Assembly: GCA_036874045.1 (NCBI GenBank)
Contig: JAZBRI010000011.1
Location: forward strand, 3,162,001 to 3,226,000
Length of the DNA stretch: 64,000 nt
From: Cymodocea nodosa
Taxonomy: Eukaryota > Streptophyta > Magnoliopsida > Alismatales > Cymodoceaceae
Reading direction: 5' to 3'
Position 1 is the stretch's first letter, and each line of letters begins with the position of its first letter. This document shows, in pieces, positions 1 through 13,163 of this stretch. The position numbers and the translations under genes were made by a program. The notes below the pieces were generated by a model. That model was given only the letters and a program-made list of their open reading frames with translations. It ran no database searches and was not told the origin of the DNA.

Positions 1-551
1 ATTCCTGAAAACTTGTATTACTAGAGACCAACTAGAAATTAGGATGAAGATTTATGTTTAAGTGTGTATAATTTTTTGAATAGATCTTGGACTAAAAATA
101 CTATGATATATCTAGGATAGAAAACATTAATTAACAATATACATGTTATACTTGACGGATATATATATCTAGTCACAAATATATTAGTTGTATTTAGATC
201 TAATTTATACATAGTAAGCATAGACAGTTATGATGATGACTTTATAGAAATAATGCATATACCTAGTGGTATAGCTGAACCACCATATGCAAAACATGAT
301 AAAATTCAATTAGGAGTATGGTATAATGAATATGATGATCCTAATTTATGTCTGATATGATGGTGGGATGAATTGATGAAATTTCAAATATGGATTATGA
401 AAGACCTAAATGAATGGAAATGGGAAAAGGAATATATTGAAATATATGTAGAAATAGAAACAACTACATTATCTTGGAATAGAAAAGGATCCCTTTCTGC
501 ATTTCAATTCATTAATGGTAATACACTTATATTTAGTATTGATAACATAAT
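1..551 (+). pseudogene. F-box/FBA protein, 3' part (gypsy copy C)
   Basis: This is the C-terminal two thirds of the captured F-box-associated (FBA) protein found complete at 13,164-14,303 and 54,867-56,006. Reading from base 1, the frame gives NLYY, an in-frame TAG at 22-24, then RPT and the same downstream residues as the other copies, including FQIWIMKDLNEWKWE near 380-425, a typical FBA-domain stretch. Further stops lie at TGG or CAG codons. The gene is cut near 551 by a Sirevirus-type LTR fragment. The F-box itself would lie to the left of the window. It belongs to a gypsy element whose untranslated tail, polypurine tract and LTR follow at 1.1-4.3 kb. It is non-functional here. Confidence 0.8.
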
Positions 552-1125
552 TGTTAGGAATTTTGTTTTGATAATAAATGCTTTATTAAAGTTTATAAAT
601 AAGTCTAAATAATATTTTCTAAGTATAATAGTCACGTAATTAAATGTTGACATGTTATTAGAAAGTTTCATTTAAAATTTCAGATAGTTAGATTTTTGAA
701 TAGTTAAAGTTTTCGGATAGTTAGAATTTCAGACAGTTAAACTTTTGGATAGTTAATGTTTCAATTTAGTTGAAGAGTTATGTTAAAAAACTCATATAGT
801 TAAGTTATCTACATGTGTTTTTAATATTTTAAGTTGTCACGTGTTTTCCATGTGCGTTCAATAATGAAAATCGAATAGTTAGATAACTGTTCAAGTTTTT
901 ATATGCATAGATAGATAATTGTTCGAGTTTTATAAAATGACTAACGAATAGATAAGTTTTCTATATTTAGTCACGTGTTTTGCAGGTGCAAAAACTCGAA
1001 GAGTTACAAATAAGTGTTCAAGTTTTACAAGACTTAAAGGATAAGTGTTCGACTAAAATGAAGACTTAGAAGATATTCTACAAGTCTCCAGGAAGATAGA
1101 GTTTCAGTGAATATTAGAGGAACTA
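552..1125 (+). mobile_element. Truncated Sirevirus-type copia LTR
   Basis: The segment opens with TGTTAGG and follows the 5' half of the LTRs at 29,595 and 40,948 closely (ATGCTTTATTAA, GTTATCTACA, CACGTGTTTTCCATGTG, AAAACTCGAAGAGTTA). It then stops in mid-LTR and returns to gypsy untranslated sequence. It interrupts the F-box gene, and about 560 bp of gypsy sequence present in copy B is missing across the join, so insertion was accompanied or followed by deletion. The right boundary is accurate to about 15 bp. Confidence 0.75.
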
Positions 1126-2398
1126 GGATTGTGCTGCAAATTTCTATGGAAACTGAAATTTAAAATTTTTTATGAATTTGCAATAACTAATCGAAAATTC
1201 TGATAACTATCTAATAATTGAGACTGTCAAATTTTTAAGAACTATAACTGTTTGAATGTTATATTTAGAATCTTATATAAGATGCTACAAATTTTACTAT
1301 TAATACAAATCTAGATATAGTATCTTATGTTTTTACTAAATCTTATGAGTTTAACAGTTTCACAATTTTAAAAGAAATCAGGATGTTTAATTGAAACTTA
1401 ATAAATGATCCGAAATCCTAAAAGAGCTGAAATGTTGATTTTTGGATTAAATGAAATACATATGATCAAGGATACATTTACTTTGATTGATTAAACTTGT
1501 AGAATGATTTGTGCAAATCTTATTAAACTACAAAAAAAGTATGAACTTATTGATATGGATTCATGTTTTCAGTAAATTATAGAAGTAGGATTAGATGAGA
1601 TTTGTGTTTTATTGCATCTATATTAATGAAATACGTATATATACTATGTTGAAAAGAAAAAGAGAAAAAAAAGAGAATAACTTTGAGAGTTTATTAACTT
1701 GTTTGATCACGAGACTTTTGTACTTGAGCAGATAGGTATGTAAGGATTGTTGACCTCAAAAAGGACTCTTTAAATCTGGCAACCTAAGATCCTGATCAGA
1801 TCTAGGATTATTGACTAAAAGTTCAATACATGGGTACACTAGAAAGCTCTTGTATGATTCAAGCTTTTCAAATTAACTTTTAAAGTACAAATATGCATAT
1901 ACTGTTCTGAAAAGAAAAAAGTCTTTTGTAAAGTACAGATATCTTTTTGAATCAAGTATATCTTCTGTTATCCAAGATTATTGAAGTATGAATCTAGATT
2001 AGACTTTTAAATTGTTTATTTGAGATACAATTCATTATTTTTCTTGTTTTAATCATTTTGAGTTGGATTGGGTTTTGATTTGTATGTAGTTGAAATTTAT
2101 TTTGGAAATCATATTGAAAAATTCAGGATAACATATGTTTAAGAAAAAAATGATAATATTATTACCGCCTATGTGATGCTAATATATTTTGTATGTAATT
2201 TACATATGTTTAAATATATTTACAAGTTGAAGAGGAGAAAACAATGTTAAAATAGATTACTGAATTAATACAGAATATCTTTATAGTAATTTAATCTATG
2301 TATTCTAAAAATTCAAAATGAAGAATTAATTCTAGCACTTTAGAAAGACCAACTAGTTAGATCTTAGTAGTTTGCTAAGGGACTAGCAAAATTTAAGT
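1126..2398 (+). other. Gypsy 3' untranslated region (copy C)
   Basis: Non-coding AT-rich sequence that aligns with 56,540-57,765 downstream of the F-box gene of copy B (for example TTATATAAGATGCTACAAA and the stretch around GATCACGAG). No reading frame is conserved. It links the F-box gene to the polypurine tract and LTR, which shows that the F-box gene lies inside the element. Confidence 0.7.
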
Positions 2399-2408
2399 AT
2401 GGGGGAAG
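2399..2408 (+). other. Polypurine tract of gypsy copy C
   Basis: ATGGGGGAAG directly precedes the LTR start TGTTTAGAAT. The same tract precedes the LTR of copy B at 57,779. This is the expected plus-strand primer of an LTR retrotransposon and it fixes the LTR boundary. Confidence 0.8.
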
Positions 2409-4327
2409 TGTTTAGAATGAAAAAGTGCATAATATTAATGGTTTAATGATGGTTAATTACATAATATTTAACTTATCATATGAGCATTAAGCTATTATGT
2501 TATAATTGCACTGTTATATGCTTTAATGAAAGAATCTAAATAATTGTAGGAAATTAGTGTTAATTAAGTATATTTCTGAACTGTCAGTGAATTACAGGCT
2601 TTGAAATTCCTAAGTATCTGAATTTTCTATTATTTCAGAGAGCTATATTGCATGTACCAGACAATTATGTTTTAAACGCTTAAAGAATATTTTATTATTT
2701 CCTAGAGTACACATGTTGAAATCTTAATGCATGACTTAAGAGAATGTTTAGTAAGTTATCTGGTAAATATTCGAAATGCATGTAAGTTTTGGATACTTAT
2801 AGTTGTAAGTATCTGAAACATCTGAACTCATTATTTCTTTATTGCACGTGTTTTATAGTTAAATCAATGAAATAACACTGTTGAGTTACTCTAACTCCAC
2901 GAACCATTTATTCTCTAACATGCCACTATAGCAATTGCAGAAACAAGAAATTCGAAGGGAAACCACGATTGCACGTATAACGTAGGAATTCACTCGTAGA
3001 ATGAAGAGGAAATCACCATCGTTGATATGAATGAAGGAAATCCAACCGATCAATTAAGCAAAAGCAATTATTACTAAAAGAAATATAAAAGAAAAGGAGA
3101 AAGACGAAAAAGTGTGTGTGTAGGTGGAGAACCGCGCTAATTGTAGAAAGCATTGGAAGTTCCTTGAAGCTCCACACCACCACCAAAATCACCAACCACT
3201 AGAGGTCTGTGAGGATACTTTCCGAATGTCAGGTTGATTCCGAGCCAAACATGGTGACTAACAACCACTATGACGAGTGATCGTGTCACAGGAAGGGAAG
3301 CCATTTTCACCAAGCACCGACTCATATCTTAAGAGATCATAAAACTTCTAGCCTTGGTTTCAGGTTGATGCTAGTATGTTGAAGAGGAGATCATCTTACA
3401 ATTCTTGATTCGCGATTCTATAGGGAGAGGAGGCAAGATTGTAAGTGATTAAGTTTTCAATTGTGTAATCATGTCGCATGTAGTGATGGAGTTTTTACTG
3501 TCAATAGAGATTTTTACATTTCACTTTTTACTCATCTTCAAGAACATATCAAAACAAAAATACCAAAAACAACTAATTATCTTTGTTTACATTTAGTATT
3601 AAAGTGTTGTCTTATTTGTTTTGTATTGTGATTAATGTTATCATTATCAGTATTGTGAATGTTTTAGGTTTGTTTGATTTAGAAAATAGAAAATAGTTTT
3701 ATTATTTGCTAAAATTGATTCGTTCTAGATATTTAAAGATTTTAATGGTTACTGTATGAAATATCTGAATGTTAGTGTTGTTTAATGACAAATCTAATAT
3801 TAACTAACATTAAAGAGCTTAATTGATGTTATTTACATTTTGTGGAACCATCCAATGGTTGGCCAAATTTCTCTATAAATAATAGTATTTAACTAGAAAG
3901 ATAGGCTCATGGAGTTAACTTAAGTCCACGAGGTTAGTCCGTTAAGTTAACTATAACTCCACGAACTAAGTCCATTGTGTTAATTATAACTCAACGGAGT
4001 GCTTAACTGAACACATATAAACTCCAATATAAAAATCGAAACAGTACACAATTCTTACTCAATCTCTATGAGATCGACTTGTACTTGCACACAAATACAA
4101 TATACATTGTGCACTTGCAGTTAAAATACAAATTAGACTTAATATCTAATTTGTGTAAAAGGTTGTTTGTTTACTTCTAAAAGAATTTATTAATATAAGC
4201 ATAAAAACAAAATCAAACAAGTTTATGATTTAACTTAACAACCTCAATATAATAGGCACAAAAACAAATCAAACAAGTTTTCTGACATTGTCTAATAAAC
4301 AAATTTCTGATTTAACTTTTCACAACA
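2409..4327 (+). repeat. Gypsy LTR (copy C/A junction)
   Basis: Starts TGTTTAGAAT and ends in CACAACA. Matched by the LTR at 57,779-59,728 (1,950 bp), by the reversed solo LTR at 17,365-19,311 (1,947 bp) and by the fragment at 14,537-15,368. A TATA-like CTATAAATA sits near 3,871. Clusters of GTTGAGTTA/TAACTCAAC-type words lie near 2,885-2,915 and 3,910-4,010. The last 85 bp contain a partial duplication of the LTR terminus, so the exact 3' end is uncertain by about 90 bp. Translations of the GC-richer part (3,013-3,325) are not conserved as protein. Confidence 0.8.
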
Positions 4328-4338
4328 ATAAAAGTTTT

Positions 4339-4356
4339 CTAGCGTCGTTGTTGGGG
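4339..4356 (+). other. Primer-binding-site-like sequence
   Basis: CTAGCGTCGTTGTTGGGG just after the LTR is a decayed form of TGGCGCCGTTGCCGGGG, the tRNA-Asp-type primer site common in Athila/Tat elements. The differences are mainly C-to-T and G-to-A changes. Only about 55 bp separate it from the truncated pol, so the expected leader is missing. Confidence 0.6.
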
Positions 4357-4410
4357 ATTGAAAAGCTAAGCAACTGTGAATTAGAAGGAGTGTTGTGTGT
4401 TTTATTTTAT

Positions 4411-7400
4411 AATATCCTAACAAATTAAACATCAGAATCATGATAAATCTTTAATTTTGGGAAGGTCATTCTTAGCAACATCAAGGGTTGTTATAAATTG
4501 TAAAACTGGAGTGATAAAATTAGCATATGGTAATGAGAATACTCAACTAAACATTTTCAAACTAGAAAAGTTTAAGGAGTTAGAAATGTCTTTACATACT
4601 ATAGACTTTCTAGAGGATGAAGGAGATATGCTAGATGATGTGATTCAAGAAGAATTAAATAGGCAACTAGATTTTGAAACTTTAGAAGTAAGTGAAAGCA
4701 TAGATGTAGAAGGAGATCAAGAAGAGTTTAATATTGAAGATGAAAATGTTAAATTAGGAGCTCTAGCTTCTAATGGTCAACATTTAGATTTAAAACTTTT
4801 ACCTCTTGAATTAACCTATATATTTCTAGAACAAAAACGAACATGTCCAATCATTATTGCATCAGATTTAAAAGATGATCAAATTTCTGAATTAAAAGAT
4901 GTAGTAAAAACTTATAAAGAAGCAATAAGATGGACTATGGCTGATATAAAAGGGTTAAGTGCAACTATATGTTGTCACCACATATATTTAGAAGAGAATG
5001 CTAAACTAGTTAGAATTCCTGAGAGGAGATTAAATCCAAACCTTAAAGAAGTAGTCAAGAAGGAAATAGTGAAATGGTTAGATAATGACATAATTTATCC
5101 GATTTTTGATAGCTCATGGGTTAGTCTAATCCATGTTGTTCCCTAGAAATCAGGATTAACAATTATTAGAAATGAAAGTCAGGACTTGATACCTACTAGA
5201 ATCTAATTAGGCTGGAGAATGTGTATAGAATATAGAAAGCTGAATGTTGTGACTAGGAAAGATCATTTTTTCTTACCTTATATAGATTAAATGCTAGAGA
5301 AATTAGCAAGGCAAGAATATTTTTGTTTCCTAGACGGTTATTCAAGATATAACCAAATTCCAATATCATTAGAGGATCAAGAGGAAACAACTTTCACATG
5401 TCCTAATGGAACTTATGCTTTTAAGAGAATGTCGTTCAGATTATGCAATGCACCAGCTACCTTTCAAAAGTATATGCAGGGCATATTCACTAGAATAACT
5501 GAAGAGTTTTTAGAAATATTTATGGATGATTTTACCATATATGAAACTTCATATGAAGTGTGTTTAAATAATTTAGACCAAGTATTAAAATGGTGTGTGG
5601 AAAAAAATCTAGTTCTAAATTGGAAAAAATGTCACTTCATGGTTAAACAAGGAATAGTCTTGGGACATGTTGTTTCAAAGAAAGGGTTGGAAGTAGACAA
5701 AGCTAAAATAGAAGTAATTTCTAATCTACCAAAATCTAAATCAGTAAAAGATATTAGATCATTTCTAGGACATGTAGGATTTTATAGAAGATTCATTAAA
5801 GATTTTAGCAAAATAGCTAGACCTTTAACTAATCTATTAAAAGATGTCCCATTCAACTTTGATAAAAATTGCAAAGAAGCATTTTTCAAGCTTAAAACTA
5901 GCTTAATTTCAACTCCTATAATGCAAGCACTTGATTGGATCCATTCATTTGAATTAATGTCTAATGCATCTGATTTTGTTGTACAAGCAGTGTTGGGATA
6001 GAAGATAGAAAAATCTCTTAGAGTGATTCATTATGCAAGCAAAACTTTAAATGATGCTCAAGTTAATTATACAACTACTGAAAAAGAACTATTAGCTATG
6101 GTGTTTGCCTTAGAAAAGTTTAGATCATATCTAATTGGAGCTAAAGTGATAGTATACACAGATCATTCAGCTTTAAAACACCTAATAGCAAAGAAAGATA
6201 CTAAACCTAGATTGATCCGATGGATATTATTATTGCAGAATTTGATCTAGAAATTAAAGATAAAAAAGGTTGTGAGAATGTAGTAGTAGACCATTTATCA
6301 GGATTACAAATAGAAAAATCAAACATTGAAATTAAGGATAATTTTCCTAGTGAACAATTAATGACCATAAAAATAATGCCTTGGTATGCAAACATAGTTA
6401 ATTACTTAGTTTCTTGTTTAACACCTAAGGATTGGAATAAACAAGATAAGAAATTATTCTTTTCAAGAGTAAAATATTATTATTGGGAAGACCCATACTT
6501 ATTTAAGAAATGTCCTCATTTGGTTTTAAGGAGGTGTGTTCTAGAAACTGAATATCAGAGCATATTGTCTTTCTATCATGACCAAGCATGTGGAGGACAT
6601 TTTGGTTCAAGGAAAACTACTGCCAAAATTCTATAATGTGGATTTTATTGGCCAACACTATTCAGAGATGCTTATAAATATTGCTTAAGTTGTTTAAGAT
6701 GTCAACAAATAGGAAGGATATCAAAGAGGAATATGATGCCTCTGAACCCTATTGTTGAAATTGAAATCTTTAATGTGTGGGGAATAGATTTTATGGGTCC
6801 ATTTCCTATGTCTAATCAATTTAATTATATATTGTTGGGGGTGGATTATGTATCTAAATGGATATAAGCTATTCCTATAAAAACTAATGACAACAAAGTG
6901 GTAATACATTTTATAAGAACTAATATAATTGATAAATTTGGAATACCTAAAGCTATTATTAATGATAGAGGAACTCATTTTTGTAATAGAAGTTTTGAAG
7001 CCTTAATGAAGAAATGTGGAGTAAATCACAAAATTGCAACATCATATCATCCGCAGACAAGTAGAAAGTGCAAACAAACAAATTAAGTTAATCTTAAAAA
7101 AAGTAGTAAATCCTACTAGAATAGATTGGGATAATAGATTAATAGATGCACTTTGGGCTTATAGAACTGCTTATAAGACAAGCTTAGGTATGTCACTTTT
7201 TAGGATAGTATATGAAAAAGTTACCATTTACCAATTGAAATTGAACATAAAGCTTATTGGATATTAAAATCTCTGAACACTAATTTAAATCAAGCTACTA
7301 AAAATAGAAAAATGCAAATGATTGAATTAGAAGAATTTAAGAATGAAGCTTATTCAAAAACTATAAAAGAAAAAGAGAAAATGAAATTCTAGCATGACAA

Positions 7401-7675
7401 AAAAATTATTCCAATAACTTTTGAAATAGGACAAGAAGTATTTCTTTACATGACTAGACTTCATAACCATCTAGGAAAATTAAGATCTAGATGGGCAGGT
7501 CCTTACATAATTTGAAATATTTATTCCTATGGAGCTATTGAAATTGAAAATCCTAAAAATCAGAATATGTTTAAAGTAAATGGACAAAGACAGACCTATT
7601 CTGAAAATTCCAAAAAGTTCCTTTGGAATTATAGAAGAAGTAAGAGTGGAGAACTACTCAAGCTTTATTAAGTAA
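4411..7675 (+). pseudogene. Gypsy pol, copy A (protease end-RT-RNase H-integrase)
   Basis: The sequence enters at the end of the aspartic protease (LGRSFLATSRVVINCK at about 4,455). Reverse transcriptase follows (YGTYAFKRM-type region; FMDDF active-site motif near 5,520), then RNase H ([14 protein letters not shown] near 6,027; [10 protein letters not shown] near 6,155) and integrase (WGIDFMGPFP near 6,779; NDRGTHF near 6,961). The integrase glutamate region is damaged by an 8-bp deletion near 7,060 relative to copy B. There is another single-base frameshift near 6,237 and several in-frame stops, including TAG at 5,999-6,001 and TAA at 6,634-6,636, both also present in copy B. The 5' end of pol is missing. 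Catalytically dead. Confidence 0.9.
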
Positions 7676-8381
7676 GAAATAGATATTAGATAATAAAAAC
7701 TTATTTTAAATATAACAGTCCAATCGAAAGAAATTATTGATTTTACCGAAACATTTATTAAAAGAAAAATATTGTTATAGTCATACCGAAAGAATCCATT
7801 AGTTTGATAGAAACATAAAAATATATATATATTATATTAAGTAAAAATATCAATTTTACCGAACACATGGTATCGGTTCAACAGAAAAAAAAAAAGTATT
7901 TAATTTCGATTCAACTAAGGAAACATAGCAGTTTGACCAAAATTTTAAAATGTTAAAAAATTAAGAGTCGGCTAGACTAGAAATTCTTCGATCTTGACTG
8001 AATTAAAAATTATTATTATAAGTATTTTTATTAGTTATAACTTTACAGGAAGTCCATTGAGTTACGCTTAACTCAACAAACTTACTTCGTTGAGTCTAGG
8101 ATAAGTTAACGAACTTACTCCATTGAGTTAACTATAACTCAATGGAGTACTGTAATTAAGTCCATGGACTTAGTCCGTGGAGTTAACTGTAACTCTACAG
8201 AGAAGTGAGTGAGAGAGTGAGAGTTTGCGTAGGAAAATGACCTAATTACCTGCCAAAAACTTAGGGTTTATTTATACTAAAGCTTAGGATTTGGGGGCAT
8301 TATCCGCAGCAATCATTTAGAACTTAGAATAGTAAAAGGCAGAGCAATTCCATTCCATTCCGTAACACAACAAAGACAAAG
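7676..8381 (+). promoter_or_regulatory. pol-ORFX spacer with palindromes and TATA-like box
   Basis: No coding potential. It holds a cluster of GTTGAGTTA/TAACTCAAC words at about 8,049-8,205, including a perfect 13-bp inverted repeat with a 4-base loop (8,118-8,130 and 8,135-8,147). A TATA-like TTTATACTAA follows at about 8,271, 110 bp before the ORFX start. Copy B has the same layout (49,406-50,079). A promoter role is inferred only. Confidence 0.45.
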
Positions 8382-10601
8382 ATGGAGCCAAATTTTTGGG
8401 ATCAAATCGACACTACCGAATTTCTTAGACAGATAGAGGAATGACACTCTAGGCAAAAGATCAGAAACACCACAAGAGAAAAGCAACTGGAAAGGTAGAG
8501 GACGATCTATTTTCTTTACTAGAAGACTCGTAAATCTGAATGTTAGAATACCTCAAATAATAGAAACAAGAATACGAGTAGCTATAGAAGTAGCTATAAG
8601 TAGAGAAAGAAAAATCAAGCTAAATAATGAAGTTACCCTAGAACTCATAAGAAGGAAATCTCAACTGTGGTTTATAAGAAAGATGGCTGTAGAAGCAGCT
8701 TATCAACAATTTAAAGAATGGCGAGAGTAGGAAGAACAAGAGCAATAGTCAAAATCTTTACAGCAATAGTTAAGAGAGCAAGTAGAAATGTCAGCTGTAG
8801 TAGTAGAACAAGCAGGACCTTCAGTTTCACCAACTGAACCATTACCACGAGTAACATTTGCTTCATCGAGAACTGAAGAAGAAGACAAGGAGTTTGCTAA
8901 CTTGGTCAAAGCAACAAAAGACCAAGGTGATAATGAAAAAATGGCTATGGCCAAGGCATAAATAAAGGAGATAATGATGCCATAAAGAAAAAGCGGCCTA
9001 AAGAAAAGTTGAGGGCCCAATATAACATTAAGGTGGAAAAGCATCAAGATGTAGTTAGAACAGAAATTGCAAGAGAAGTACAAGTTGGTCCTTCGATACT
9101 AGTAATTATAGAAACAATGAAATAGGAAGAGCTAGTACCTGTGGAAGAAGAAGAGAAAGATCAGGCATTGTTATTTAGAAGAAGAAAAGGAAAACAAAAA
9201 GTGTTTGAGACTGTAAAAGCAGAAATTAAAGCTAAACCTATAATGTCTACAGTAGGGCATAAAGAGCCCATTTTTGTTAGTTTGCTATCCAAATCAGAAG
9301 AGGAGCAGGAGCAGCAGCAACAAGAGCAAAGAGAAGAAGAAAAACAAGCTGAAATTAGTCTACAGCCTAAGGAATTAGAAACTGAAGTTAGGGCAGAAGT
9401 TGATTTGCCCATGACTCCATCCCAATCTACCATAGAATCAGAAAGAACAATAACAATGTAGATTGGTAGTTAGGAGGAAGAAAAAACAGAAGAAGCTAAA
9501 CAAGAACATACTCAACAAAAAGGAAATGACTCGACAGATTCCACTAAAGAGAGAGAGACTCTTCAGCAATTTATTAAGAGAGTACAAGAAAAAGGAGTGG
9601 AGAGTTCTGCCGACTCTCTACCACAAATAGAAGTGGAAACAAGAATACAAGAATCTCTAGATCATTTCCAACAAACACAAGTTCAGCATTTTGAGGAAAA
9701 AGCAAAAAGACAAACCCTAGTAAAGGAATAATTCCAAATTTCTGACCATTCCCAACAGCAAGTTCTGAATGAAGTATATTTTTGGAGTTAGGAAGCAATG
9801 ACTAAATATCAAGAGATTAGGGGTTATGATATTATATACAGTAGACTAGTAAACTAGGATGGTATGTAGGAAATTAAGGACTTATTTGAGTTCTAGGGTC
9901 TATTGACATTTATTTCTCAATAGAGAGGGTATGTAGTATATGAAAATCTAGTGCCTTGTTTTAATGCCAATTTGAGAGAAGGAGAAAGAGGATTAATTTC
10001 TAATGTAGAGCAAGCTAATGTACATATAACACTAGAGCTTCTCCACAATATTTTTGGACTAAGGAATGAAGGAAAAGAAATTCTAGAGAGCACAACTGTA
10101 GTCGAGTGGACAGAATAGGAAATAAAAGACTATTTAGCTATCAATCCTAGTGTGCCATTATTAAATAGATTGAAGTACTTAAATGGTAAAGCACACATGG
10201 TAGCTAACATTTTGATTAAAAATGTCTACCAACGACAAAGCCACAATATAGAATTAAGTCAATTTGTTAAATAGGCCACATATGCAGTTGTGAACAAGAT
10301 TCAAGTAAACTAGTCCATAGTTTTAATCTCCAAGTTGAGAGCAACACAAAAAAAATTATTCTATGGAGATCTAATTTTACAACTGATGGTGGACAGTATT
10401 GACTTCACAAAATGGACATCCAAGAGGATAAAATCTAAAGTCATTTCAATGAAGGAATATAGAAATTATAATGTTGTAGCTACTATTTCTATAGTTGGAC
10501 CTTCTAGAGATTTTACAAGAGGTGTAGAGCGTATTAACTAATTAGAACGACAATTAGAAAAGCTCCAGAACAAAGTAGATGAACTTAAGAAGAAAGATTA
10601 A
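8382..10601 (+). pseudogene. ORFX, copy A: putative plant transposon-domain protein
   Basis: Decayed counterpart of ORFX copy B (50,080-52,323). The N-terminal part is broken by frameshifts. The middle is Glu/Gln-rich and low in complexity. The C-terminal third keeps the domain core: GLRNEGKE near 10,060, LNGKAHMVANIL near 10,180 and KLFYGDL near 10,355. The end is a short heptad-like coiled coil (LERQLEKLQNKVDELKKKD, 10,540-10,598). Most stops are CAG or TGG codons turned into TAG when compared with copy B (for example 9,458 and 9,836-9,870). The function of this domain family is unknown; in Athila-like elements such a 3' ORF is often called envelope-like, but no membrane segment is visible here. 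Confidence 0.7.
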
Positions 10602-11607
10602 AATGTATTGTTCATCTACTTGTACTAAAAAATATTTGATTGTATGAAAATGTAAATGATATATATATGAATGTTTGAACAACAAGATATTACTGAATTA
10701 ATGTTTGTGAATGAATGATTTTAAGCTAAATTGAATATTATATATTGGTTTAACGATTTGCAAGACTATTTTAAAAGTTTTACAATTTTATTAATGACAT
10801 AGTTAAATGCACAATGATTAGATAATGTCTGAATATATCTGCATACTGAAAAGTAAAATGTAAATTCTACATAACAAGAAATGAACTATAAGTTAAATAT
10901 GCATATAATGTTCAAATTTAAAGGAGTTTAAATTGGAACACTACATTAATGAAATACATTTAACTTTATTTAAATTGATAAAATGCAAGAGAAAAAAATA
11001 TTGAAGTTAAGATGAAAAGTAAGTTTTTAGAAAAATTTGCTAAGTGTTAACTCAACGAAGTAAATCCATTGAGTTAACCTTAACTCCCCGAGGTCAATAA
11101 TAAAATATAAGGTCACTCCATTGAGTTATTTGTAACTCAACGAAGTTAGTTCGTGGAGTTACCAAATAGGCAACGAAGCTAGTCCATTGAGTTAGTTGTA
11201 ACTCAACGAGATTAGTTTGTTGAGTTAGAAACAGTACCCGAGGTTAGTTAATGGAGTTAGTATAATGGTTATTCTTTTAGCCACGAATGAAACTTCATGG
11301 GTTTAGTAGTTACTGAAATTTGAAATTATAAGTGGAACACGTGTCCATAAAAATAAGAATCATATTGCATATTACAAGACATGTTCTTACAACGAGATTC
11401 ATTTGCCTTATAGATGTGCATTATAAATATAAAACAGAATGTTATTTATGAGTTATCAGCACTTAAGGAGAGAAAAGAAAATTCATTGAGGAACTGAAAG
11501 GAGAAGCAGTTGATTCAACATCATCCATTAACACTTATTTACTGATAACAAAGCATCAAACCAGTATGTAATTAATCTTCTGTAATTTTACTTTATGTTA
11601 AGAGTTT
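10602..11607 (+). promoter_or_regulatory. ORFX-gag spacer with palindromes and TATA box
   Basis: Non-coding. Palindromic GTTGAGTTA/TAACTCAAC words cluster at 11,040-11,260. A textbook plant TATA box, TATAAATATA, lies at 11,422-11,431, 177 bp before the gag ATG. The same box is kept at the same distance in copy B (53,114-53,123). This makes an internal promoter for gag and the F-box gene plausible, but it is not demonstrated. Confidence 0.5.
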
Positions 11608-12957
11608 ATGAGCACATGGACTCATTCTCCTAGCACTAAATGATTAGTAAGAACACCTATACAGGATTATTCAACATAGAGGCATATTGAAATATTTTCT
11701 GAATTAGACTTTAACAAAATCCTTAGGGGTGTAGCTAACCTTTCTTTAAAGGAGAATGAAGATATGGCTACTCTAGTAGAAAAATCATTAGGGGAAATTC
11801 TGTGTCCTAAATTAGTTGATGAACCTTCATGTATTCGATTACCAAACTTTGAAGGAGATAGGTTTGAACTAAAATCTAATTATATTAGTCAATTGCCACA
11901 CTTTCATGGATTAGAAAGAGAAAATGCCTATTATTTCCTTAGAGAATTTAACAAAGTTTGTCAAATGATGAAAATGCCGAACATGAGTATTGATGCTATT
12001 AAACTTAGATATATTTATTTTTCTTTAAAAGACACAACTAAAAGATGATTATATACTCTGTCGCCTCATTCAATTTCTACATGGATTGAATTTTGCTCTA
12101 TTTTTCTAGAAAAATATTATCCAACACATCAAATGATTAAAAATAAAAAAGAAATATTAATGTGTAGCCAAAAATAGGGAGAATCATTCTAGAAATATTT
12201 TAAAAGATTTAAAGACTTACTAACTCAATGTCCACATCATGCAATGAGTAAAGTACAATTAATAGGTATAATTTATGAAGGCATAGATGTTTTAACTAAA
12301 TCTTTATTAGAATCTACTTGTCAGAATGGATTTTTAAAACTGTGTAATGAAGAAGCATGAGCATACTTAGAAAACTTTGCAAAAAGAACTACACAGTCGG
12401 AAAACTCAACTGAAGCTATTACAAATAAAAGAAAATTGCCAAGGGGAATGCATGAAATAGATTCAAACACTATGCTTAAAGTTAAATTAACTGAGTTAAC
12501 AAAGAAAATTGAAGAGTTATCATTAAATCAAAAGCTAACAGAAAAGAATGCAAATATTAATGACATAGATATTATTTATGCTAGAAACTAGAAAGATAAC
12601 TTTGGAAATTCTTATAACCCTAATTAAAGAAATCACCCGAACCTATCTTGGAGAAATAACAATTTCTAGGGAGGAGAAAATATAAATGACAAAAATATAA
12701 GTTATGAAGCATTAATTGAATAAGGATCTAGAATAGAGAAGTTAGAAAAGATAATTCAACAATTAAACAATCATTTAGATTATGTATTTGGAAATGCTGC
12801 CATTCAGAATCATAATATGAATAGAAATATACCCCCTAGATAGAAGGAATCAATAGAAGTTAAACCTACTAGAGGATTACCAATGCAAGTAGTGCCTAAC
12901 CTTGTAAATAGAATTGTTAATGAAATTGATACCTCCTTTGGGAGGGAAACTGAATGA
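11608..12957 (+). pseudogene. Gypsy gag, copy A
   Basis: Athila/Tat-type capsid protein in one frame, about 449 codons. Recognisable parts are LPNFEGDRFELKSNYI near 11,840, a PHFHGLE segment, the STWIEFCSIFLEKYYP region near 12,075 (capsid core) and ECPHH/QCPHH near 12,225. No CCHC zinc knuckle is seen, which is common in this lineage. At least eight in-frame stops interrupt it; against copy B most are TGG to TGA/TAG (12,045; 12,192; 12,357) or CAG to TAG (12,176; 12,840). A TAG at 12,589-12,591 is shared with copy B. The gene lies downstream of pol and ORFX, 206 bp before the F-box gene. Confidence 0.85.
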
Positions 12958-13163
12958 AGTAGTATAACTGAAGTAATTATGTATAATATAGTAAGTAAAA
13001 AAAAAAATGTAAGTTTAATTGTAGTTAGTAGTGTCATAGAGTTATTACATAACTCGACGAACTTAGTCCGTTGAGTTATGACCTAACTCCACGAGGGTAG
13101 GTAAGTAGTTATGTTAATTTTATCTATGCTAAATTTTGTTTATGTTATACAGAATCACAATAG
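12958..13163 (+). promoter_or_regulatory. gag-F-box spacer with palindromes and acceptor-like site
   Basis: It contains ACTCGACGAACTTAGTCCG and GTTGAGTTATGACC words (13,050-13,100). A pyrimidine-biased tract ending TGTTATACAG falls just before the F-box ATG and resembles a plant 3' splice site. Copy B has the same elements at 54,649-54,866. Spliced expression of the F-box ORF is a possibility only. Confidence 0.4.

Noticed and set aside
4339..4411. Short gag between primer site and pol in copy A
   Set aside because: Only about 55 bp are present and no gag motif is readable.
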